Source: Pseudopedobacter sp. (GTDB taxonomy: Bacteria; Bacteroidota; Bacteroidia; Sphingobacteriales; Sphingobacteriaceae). From it: DNA of 8,554 nucleotides. The DNA is taken from positions 1-8,554 of the forward strand of contig JACMNZ010000309.1 of NCBI GenBank assembly GCA_014378285.1. The letters run 5' to 3'. Both the position numbers and the translations under genes were made by a program. The notes under the pieces were generated by a model. That model was not told where the DNA came from, made no database searches, and saw only the letters and a list, made by a program, of their open reading frames with translations. Position 1 is the first letter of the stretch; each line of letters opens with the position of its first letter. This document shows positions 3,939-8,554 of the stretch, one piece after another.

Positions 3939-6122
3939 ATGAATGAATACGAGAAGTTTTTAGAGACTAAAAAGAAAACATTTATTAAAAGTGGTTTTGA
4001 ATTATCAGAATCGAAACTAAATCCATTATTAAAGGACTTTCAGAAGTTTGGAGTTAAAACGGCTTTATCTAAGGGTAGATTTGCTTTTTTCTTTGATTGT
4101 GGATTAGGAAAGACTTTCTGTCAATTAGAATGGGCAAAACAAGTGTCTATAAAGACTAAAAAGAAAGTTTTAATTTTAGCTCCTTTGGCAATTGTAGAAC
4201 AAACTAAAGGCGAGGCTATTAAATTTGGTATTGAATTAGATGTTTTTGATATTAATAATTATGAGCAATTAAAAAATATTGATACTTCTATTTATTCAGG
4301 AGTTGCATTAGACGAAAGCTCTATATTAAAAGGTCGTGATGGTAAAATGTCTGCTTTGATAATTGATACATTTAAAAACACACCTTATAAACTTTGTTGT
4401 ACAGCTACACCAAGCCCAAATGATCACATGGAACTAGGTCAACACAGTGAATTTTTAGGGGGTATGAGCTATTTAGAAATGTTAGCTATGTACTTTGTTC
4501 ATGATGGCGGAGAAACATCAAAATGGCGTTTAAGGAAACACGCTCAGGATGACTTTTGGCAATATGTAGCTCAGTGGTCTATTGCTATTGATAATCCTGA
4601 AACATTAGGTTTTTGTGGTGAAGGTTATTCACTTCCAGAAATTGAATATATAGAGCATATTATTAAAGTTGAAAATGAAACTCAATCTTTATTTGGAGAC
4701 ATTGCGATATCTGCAACAGATTTACATAAGGATTTAAAGCGTTCTTTTCAGTCCAGAATTGATAAAACAAAAGAATTAGTTAATGGATCAAATGAACAAT
4801 GGTTAATTTGGACTTTAAAAAATGATGAGGCTGCATTATTATCTAAAGAAATTAATAATAGTGTAAATGTTCAAGGTTCTGATAGTCCAGAATATAAAGC
4901 TAAACATCTAAATGGTTTTGCTAAAAATGAATTTCAAAATCTTATTACTAAAACATCGATAGCTTCATTTGGTATGAATTATCAGAATTGCCATAATATG
5001 GTATTTACTTCTTATGATTTTAAGTTTGAAGCTTTTTATCAGGCAGTAAGAAGATCTTTTAGATTTGGTCAAGAGTTTAAGGTAAAGGTTCATTTGCTTA
5101 TTCCAGAAAGCCAGACAAATGTTAGACATTCAATTTTAGAAAAGCAAAAACAGCATTTTGAAAGAATCGCAGAAATGAGTAAATATTCTGCATTAACTAA
5201 TTATAAGAAAAATAAAACTAAAGTAATTGTAAAAAATAAAGAAATAAAAACTGATAAATATTGGTTAATGAATGGAGATTGTGTTGAAATGGCTAAAAAC
5301 ATTCCAGATAATAATTTAGATTTAGTGGTTTTTTCTCCACCATTTGCTGAACTATATGTATATTCTGATAAGCCAGAAGATATGGGCAATGTAACTAACT
5401 ACAAGCAGTTTGAGGCTCATTTTAAATACTTAGTTCCAGAAATTAAAAGAACTCTTAAAAACGGTCGTATTTGCGCTATTCATTGCATGGATTTGCCTAT
5501 ACAAAAAGGTAAAGAAGGATATATTGGATTAAGAGATTTTAGCGGAATGTTAATAGAGTGGTTTACTGATTTAGGTTTTATTTATCATTCAAAGGTAACT
5601 ATTTGGAAAAATCCAGTAACAGAAATGCAAAGAACTAAAGCATTAGGTTTACTTCATAAAACGATTAAAAAAGATAGCGCAATGTCAAGAGTTGGAATAC
5701 CTGATTATGTTTTATTTTTTAGAAATGAAGGAGATAATCAAGTGCCTATTCAGCATCAAGATTTAAATGCTCAAAAACCAAATTATTTACCAGTTGATTT
5801 ATGGCAAAAATATGCAAGTCCTGTTTGGTATGATATTGATTACTCAAGAACTTTGCAATATAGATCTGGTCGTGATGGTAATGACGAGAAGCATATATGC
5901 CCGCTACAATTAGATACTATTGAAAGGTGTATTCATTTATACTCTAATGAGAATGAAACGGTAGGTAGCTTCTTTGGTGGTATTGGCAGCGAAGGATTCC
6001 AGGCTATTAAAATGAATCGTAAAAGCGTATCAATAGAATTAAAAGAAAGCTACTTTAAGATTAATGCAAAAAATCATGCTGAATGTGTTTTAGAGAAAGA
6101 ATCTACTTTAACACTTTTTTAA
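3939..6122 (+). CDS. SNF2/DEAD-type helicase fused to beta-class DNA methyltransferase
   Basis: A 727-residue two-part protein. The N-terminal part is a superfamily II helicase/translocase: FQ at 34-35, Walker A GLGKT (55-59), DESS in motif II (125-128), TATPSP motif III (155-160) and QAVRRSFRFGQ motif VI (368-378), the last typical of SNF2-like ATPases. A Lys-rich linker (about 420-440) leads to a methyltransferase: GDCVEMAKNIPDNNLDLVVFSPPF with catalytic SPPF at 466-469, and the SAM-binding SFFGGIGSEG at 677-686. Motif IV before motif I defines the beta class (N4-cytosine or N6-adenine). The aspartate of the usual DPFxGxG is replaced by Ser677. No nuclease domain is present, so self-modification or anti-restriction is more likely than a restriction system. 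It ends 1 nt before the next gene. Confidence 0.88.
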   Translation: MNEYEKFLETKKKTFIKSGFELSESKLNPLLKDFQKFGVKTALSKGRFAFFFDCGLGKTFCQLEWAKQVSIKTKKKVLILAPLAIVEQTKGEAIKFGIELDVFDINNYEQLKNIDTSIYSGVALDESSILKGRDGKMSALIIDTFKNTPYKLCCTATPSPNDHMELGQHSEFLGGMSYLEMLAMYFVHDGGETSKWRLRKHAQDDFWQYVAQWSIAIDNPETLGFCGEGYSLPEIEYIEHIIKVENETQSLFGDIAISATDLHKDLKRSFQSRIDKTKELVNGSNEQWLIWTLKNDEAALLSKEINNSVNVQGSDSPEYKAKHLNGFAKNEFQNLITKTSIASFGMNYQNCHNMVFTSYDFKFEAFYQAVRRSFRFGQEFKVKVHLLIPESQTNVRHSILEKQKQHFERIAEMSKYSALTNYKKNKTKVIVKNKEIKTDKYWLMNGDCVEMAKNIPDNNLDLVVFSPPFAELYVYSDKPEDMGNVTNYKQFEAHFKYLVPEIKRTLKNGRICAIHCMDLPIQKGKEGYIGLRDFSGMLIEWFTDLGFIYHSKVTIWKNPVTEMQRTKALGLLHKTIKKDSAMSRVGIPDYVLFFRNEGDNQVPIQHQDLNAQKPNYLPVDLWQKYASPVWYDIDYSRTLQYRSGRDGNDEKHICPLQLDTIERCIHLYSNENETVGSFFGGIGSEGFQAIKMNRKSVSIELKESYFKINAKNHAECVLEKESTLTLF

Positions 6123-6123
6123 T

Positions 6124-6441
6124 ATGAAAAAACAAATAATATATATAGCTCATCCAATATCAGGTGATGTTAATGAAAATTTAAAATCAATAAAAAATAT
6201 TTATAGATACTTAAGTTTAAAAAACAAAGTTATACCATTCATTCCATATATAGCAACAATTGAAAGTTTAAATGATAATAATCAAAAAGAAAGATTGATA
6301 GGTTTTAGTCATAATGAGGCTATATTTAAAAGTGGAATTATTGATCAACTTTGGCTTTATGGTGGTATAATATCTGAAGGAATGAAAATTGAAATTGAAT
6401 GGGCAAATGATTTAGGAATTCCAATTATTACTAAATTTTAA
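6124..6441 (+). CDS. Nucleoside 2-deoxyribosyltransferase-like protein
   Basis: A 105-residue alpha/beta protein. YIAHPISGDVNENL (7-20), the IPFIPYIATI strand (37-46), IDQLWLYG (73-80) and SEGMKIEIEWANDLGIPII (84-102) match the small phage proteins related to nucleoside 2-deoxyribosyltransferases (the DUF4406/DUF7768 kind). In that superfamily a Glu in the GM.IEIEWA helix is catalytic, and Glu90 or Glu92 would fit here. They may hydrolyse or exchange bases of (deoxy)nucleotides, so a role in nucleotide pool editing is inferred. It follows the helicase-methyltransferase by 1 nt and is probably co-transcribed. It is followed by 160 nt without a normal gene. Confidence 0.75.
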   Translation: MKKQIIYIAHPISGDVNENLKSIKNIYRYLSLKNKVIPFIPYIATIESLNDNNQKERLIGFSHNEAIFKSGIIDQLWLYGGIISEGMKIEIEWANDLGIPIITKF

Positions 6442-6499
6442 TAGTATTAATTTACCAAAAAATAATTACTATATTGCATTATAAAATAATAAAGTAACA

Positions 6500-6589
6500 G
6501 TCTTCGAATTTAAGTTACTATGAATAAAAAATTAATAACCCTATTAATCTGAGTAACGAGTTCGAAGACGTGAAAGGATTAATAGGGTT
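6500..6589 (+). promoter_or_regulatory. Switch-like structured RNA element (interleaved helices) before GIY-YIG gene
   Basis: The 160-nt gap 6442-6601 is dominated by this element. GTCTTCGAA (6500-6508) pairs with TTCGAAGAC (6561-6569), continuing through two U-G pairs and one U-A into GTTACT (6514-6519) with AGTAAC (6552-6557). Inside that loop, AACCCTATTAATC (6537-6549) is the exact complement of GATTAATAGGGTT (6577-6589), beyond the first helix, so the two helices interleave as a pseudoknot. Competing folds exist: GTTACT also pairs with an upstream AGTAAC (6493-6498), and ATTAATA (6531-6537) pairs with TATTAAT (6542-6548) around an ACCC loop. The 13-bp helix is followed by T-rich sequence. 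No known RNA family recognised. In the rest of the gap I see only TATATTGC (6470-6477), a poor -7-like match. Confidence 0.65.
6520..6552 (+). other. Possible 10-codon leader peptide in the loop of the structured element
   Basis: ATG at 6520 reads ten codons (MNKKLITLLI) to TGA at 6550-6552. The frame sits exactly within the main hairpin loop and covers one strand of the 13-bp helix (6537-6549). The peptide is rich in Leu and Ile. A ribosome on it would block the downstream helix, as in leader-peptide attenuation. There is no Shine-Dalgarno site, but neither do most genes here have one. At this length chance occurrence is likely. Confidence 0.2.
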
Positions 6590-6601
6590 TATTTGTTTAA
6601 T

Positions 6602-7177
6602 ATGAATTTAGATATCAGTTGTATTTATAAAATAACATCCCCAAGCGGAAGAATTTATGTTGGTCAGACATGTAATTTAAGAAAGAGATTAAATCATTAT
6701 CGAAGTTTGTTATGCAAAAAGCAGCCAAAACTTTATAATAGTTTTATGAAATACGGGTATGATAATCATAAAATAGAAGTCATTATAGAATGTAATATTG
6801 ACATGCTTAATTACTTTGAACATAAATATCAAATACATTTTAAGTGTATTAAGGAAGGATTAAATTTAACATTAGTTGGGTTTAAAGATAAATCTGGAAA
6901 AATGAGCGAACAAACTAAGAAAAAAATATCTATTGCCAATAAAGGTGTTAGAAATGGAATGTATGGTAAAAAAATAAGTGAAAAAACTAAAAATATACAA
7001 CGACTTAAATTAAGTGGTTCTAATAATTATCTATCAAAAATAATACTGAATACAGAAACTGGTATTTATTATGATTGCTTAAACGATGCTGCTTTTAGCA
7101 GAAATATGATCAAAGGTTCTTTATGGGCTGCTATTGTTAAGTATAAAGTTAATAAAACTAAAATGATATACGCATGA
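6602..7177 (+). CDS. GIY-YIG homing endonuclease with NUMOD3 motifs
   Basis: A 191-residue free-standing homing endonuclease. The N-terminal GIY-YIG nuclease domain shows CIYKITSPSGRIYVGQT (7-23, with CIY and YVG in place of GIY and YIG), Arg27 in LRKRL and Glu73 in YFEHKYQ, the usual catalytic set. A NUMOD3 DNA-binding motif follows (MSEQTKKKISIANKG then NGMYGKK, 101-124), with a partial second copy at 125-142 (ISEKTKN, SGSNN). The C-terminus (about 148-191) resembles a NUMOD1-like helix pair. A TTG at 6593 is in frame but the ATG at 6602 fits better. It overlaps the following helicase gene by 4 nt (ATGA). Such genes spread by cutting related genomes that lack them, so this one may be a recent insertion. 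Confidence 0.88.
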   Translation: MNLDISCIYKITSPSGRIYVGQTCNLRKRLNHYRSLLCKKQPKLYNSFMKYGYDNHKIEVIIECNIDMLNYFEHKYQIHFKCIKEGLNLTLVGFKDKSGKMSEQTKKKISIANKGVRNGMYGKKISEKTKNIQRLKLSGSNNYLSKIILNTETGIYYDCLNDAAFSRNMIKGSLWAAIVKYKVNKTKMIYA

Positions 7178-8554
7178 TTATATTAAGACCATATCAAATA
7201 GAAGGTGTTGACAATTGTAGTATTGGATTTAAAAAATTTAAACGGCAAATTTTAACCGCTCCAACAGGAGCTGGTAAAACTGTAATGTTTTCTGAAATTG
7301 TAAAAAGAGCATATGAAAGAGGAACTAATACATTAGTATTGACAAATAGAATAGAGCTTTTTAATCAGACTTTTAAATCATTATCAATTACAGGAATACC
7401 AATTCAAAAAATATATTCTGATAATAAAAATATTTCTGATTTAGCTGTAATTAATGTGGCAATGGTTGAAACTTTAATTAAAAGAATTTCTAAGGGTTTA
7501 GTTTTAAATCCTAAGCTTATTATAATTGATGAATGTCATATTGCTTCTTTTAATAAAATTATAGATTTATTTGAAGACAGTTTAGTTTTAGGTTGTAGTG
7601 CAACCCCAGAAGGAAAACATATATTTAAATATTATGAAAATATAATATCAACTTTAGATATTCCAGATTTAGTTGAACAAGGTTTTTTAGTAGATTGCAA
7701 GGCTTATCAAATGCAGGATGACTTCTCTGATTTGGAAATAAAAGCAGGTGAATATACTGATCAATCATTATTAAATCATTTTGATAAACCAAAGCTTTAT
7801 GATGGAGTTATCGAGGAATGGAAAAAACATGCTAATGGATTAAAAACGCTTATATTTTGTATAAACATAAAACACACTATATCTACTTATTACGCTTTTG
7901 TTAACGCTGGTATTTCTTGCGAATACTTAACAAGTAAAACAATTTCAGAAGATAGGAAGCGAATATTAGCCGCTTATAAATCCGGAAGTTTTCTTGTTTT
8001 AATCAATTGTGGAATTCTTACAACAGGTTATGACGAACCATCTATTCAATGCGTTGTAATGAATAGAGCTACCAAGTCTTTGCCGCTATTCCTTCAGTGC
8101 GCTGGTCGCGGGAGCAGATTATATCCAAATAAAGAACATTTTATTCTTTTAGACTTTGGCATGAACCACGATAGGCATGGCATGTGGAATGAAGATCGAA
8201 ATTGGAAGCTAAAACCACCTAAAACTAAAAAAGAATCAGTAGCGCCTGTCAAAGAGTGTGGAAATAGCGAATGCGGTTGCTTAGTAGCTGCATCAACAAT
8301 GGTATGCAAATATTGCGGTTATATATTTCCGGTTAAAGAATCTGAAATATCATCAGGCGTTATGGTTGAAGTGACTACAAAAATACCATCCCAATTTGAA
8401 GGCATGAGAATTTCTGATCTATCAGTCCATGACCTTTTAGAATTGGAAAAAAGCAAAAAATATAAATCTTCTTTTATTTGGCGTGTCATTTGTTCTCATG
8501 GTGAAGAAGCTGTTTTAATTTATGCTAAAATAAAAGGTTATAAAAATGGATGGA
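7174..8554 (+). CDS. Superfamily II DEAD/DEAH helicase with C-terminal zinc ribbon, 3' end outside window
   Basis: The frame starts at the ATG overlapping the endonuclease stop and stays open to the window end (460 complete codons). Helicase motifs: RPYQ (5-8), Walker A APTGAGKT (29-36), DECH (119-122), SATP (142-145), and motif VI QCAGRGSRLYP (308-318). This matches the phage Rad25/UvsW-like group of 3'-5' DNA helicases. Cysteines 362, 367, 369, 378 and 381 form a probable zinc ribbon, followed by a charged C-terminal region. UvsW-type enzymes rewind or branch-migrate replication intermediates; replication or recombination is the inferred role. This is the second helicase in the window and is distinct from the methyltransferase-fused one. 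Confidence 0.88.
   Translation, partial: MIILRPYQIEGVDNCSIGFKKFKRQILTAPTGAGKTVMFSEIVKRAYERGTNTLVLTNRIELFNQTFKSLSITGIPIQKIYSDNKNISDLAVINVAMVETLIKRISKGLVLNPKLIIIDECHIASFNKIIDLFEDSLVLGCSATPEGKHIFKYYENIISTLDIPDLVEQGFLVDCKAYQMQDDFSDLEIKAGEYTDQSLLNHFDKPKLYDGVIEEWKKHANGLKTLIFCINIKHTISTYYAFVNAGISCEYLTSKTISEDRKRILAAYKSGSFLVLINCGILTTGYDEPSIQCVVMNRATKSLPLFLQCAGRGSRLYPNKEHFILLDFGMNHDRHGMWNEDRNWKLKPPKTKKESVAPVKECGNSECGCLVAASTMVCKYCGYIFPVKESEISSGVMVEVTTKIPSQFEGMRISDLSVHDLLELEKSKKYKSSFIWRVICSHGEEAVLIYAKIKGYKNGW

Noticed and set aside
5201..5389. 62-residue open frame on the - strand
   Set aside because: It lies wholly inside the methyltransferase part of the large + strand gene, opposite well-conserved motifs, and has no upstream leader or neighbours on that strand.
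6470..6477. TATATTGC as a possible -7 promoter element before the second structured region
   Set aside because: It matches TAnnTTTG poorly and has no partner -33 element, so it is not listed as a promoter.
6549..6589. CTGAGTA ... GTGAAAG arrangement resembling a hammerhead ribozyme core
   Set aside because: The conserved CUGANGA is broken (T instead of G at the second G), and the flanking strands pair with each other rather than giving the three-stem hammerhead layout.
8094..8309. 71-residue open frame on the - strand
   Set aside because: It is opposite the motif VI and zinc-ribbon codons of the + strand helicase, which is clearly the coding strand.
1..8554. CRISPR array, insertion sequence, integrase/attachment site or replication-origin iterons
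   Set aside because: No evenly spaced repeats, transposase or integrase motifs, or clusters of short direct repeats were found on reading the whole window.

Overview
The window looks like part of the early (replication, recombination and DNA-modification) region of a Bacteroidota phage or prophage, most likely from a Flavobacterium-like host. It is AT-rich, with short, tightly packed genes all on the + strand. Most gene starts are preceded by A/T-rich leaders rather than Shine-Dalgarno sequences, as is typical of Bacteroidota. One gene matches DUF3127, a single-strand-binding-like family best known from Bacteroidota. No structural, lysis or integration genes are visible, so phage versus prophage or another mobile element cannot be decided from this window.

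Layout. Positions 1-1118 hold five small unrecognised genes, the first cut by the window edge, linked by 4-8 nt overlaps. The last two encode short proteins with one membrane segment each. After a 46-nt gap, 1165-2882 is a recombination/nucleotide cassette: a conserved protein of unknown function, a YqaJ-type exonuclease, a DUF3127 OB-fold protein and a MazG-like protein. Positions 2895-3866 hold three poorly known genes, one with two helix-turn-helix-like stretches. A structured non-coding element (3852-3932) precedes a large helicase-DNA methyltransferase fusion (3939-6122). A nucleoside 2-deoxyribosyltransferase-like gene (6124-6441) follows. A second structured intergenic element (6500-6589) lies before a GIY-YIG homing endonuclease with NUMOD3 repeats (6602-7177). 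That gene overlaps a superfamily II helicase with a C-terminal zinc ribbon, which runs off the right edge.

How the genes may work together. The exonuclease, the OB-fold protein and the unknown protein at 1165 could form a phage single-strand-annealing recombination module in which the annealing protein is not yet named. The MazG-like and deoxyribosyltransferase-like proteins would act on the nucleotide pool. The helicase-methyltransferase would modify phage DNA or counter host defence, and the second helicase would act in replication or recombination.

The least expected signals are the two intergenic elements at 3852-3932 and 6500-6589. Each contains two perfect or near-perfect helices whose strands interleave (a b a' b'), as in an H-type pseudoknot. 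Each carries a tiny ATG-initiated reading frame in a hairpin loop, and the helices use G-U pairs that are valid only in + strand RNA. The second also has mutually exclusive pairing partners, as expected of an RNA switch or attenuator. No known RNA family was recognised in either.
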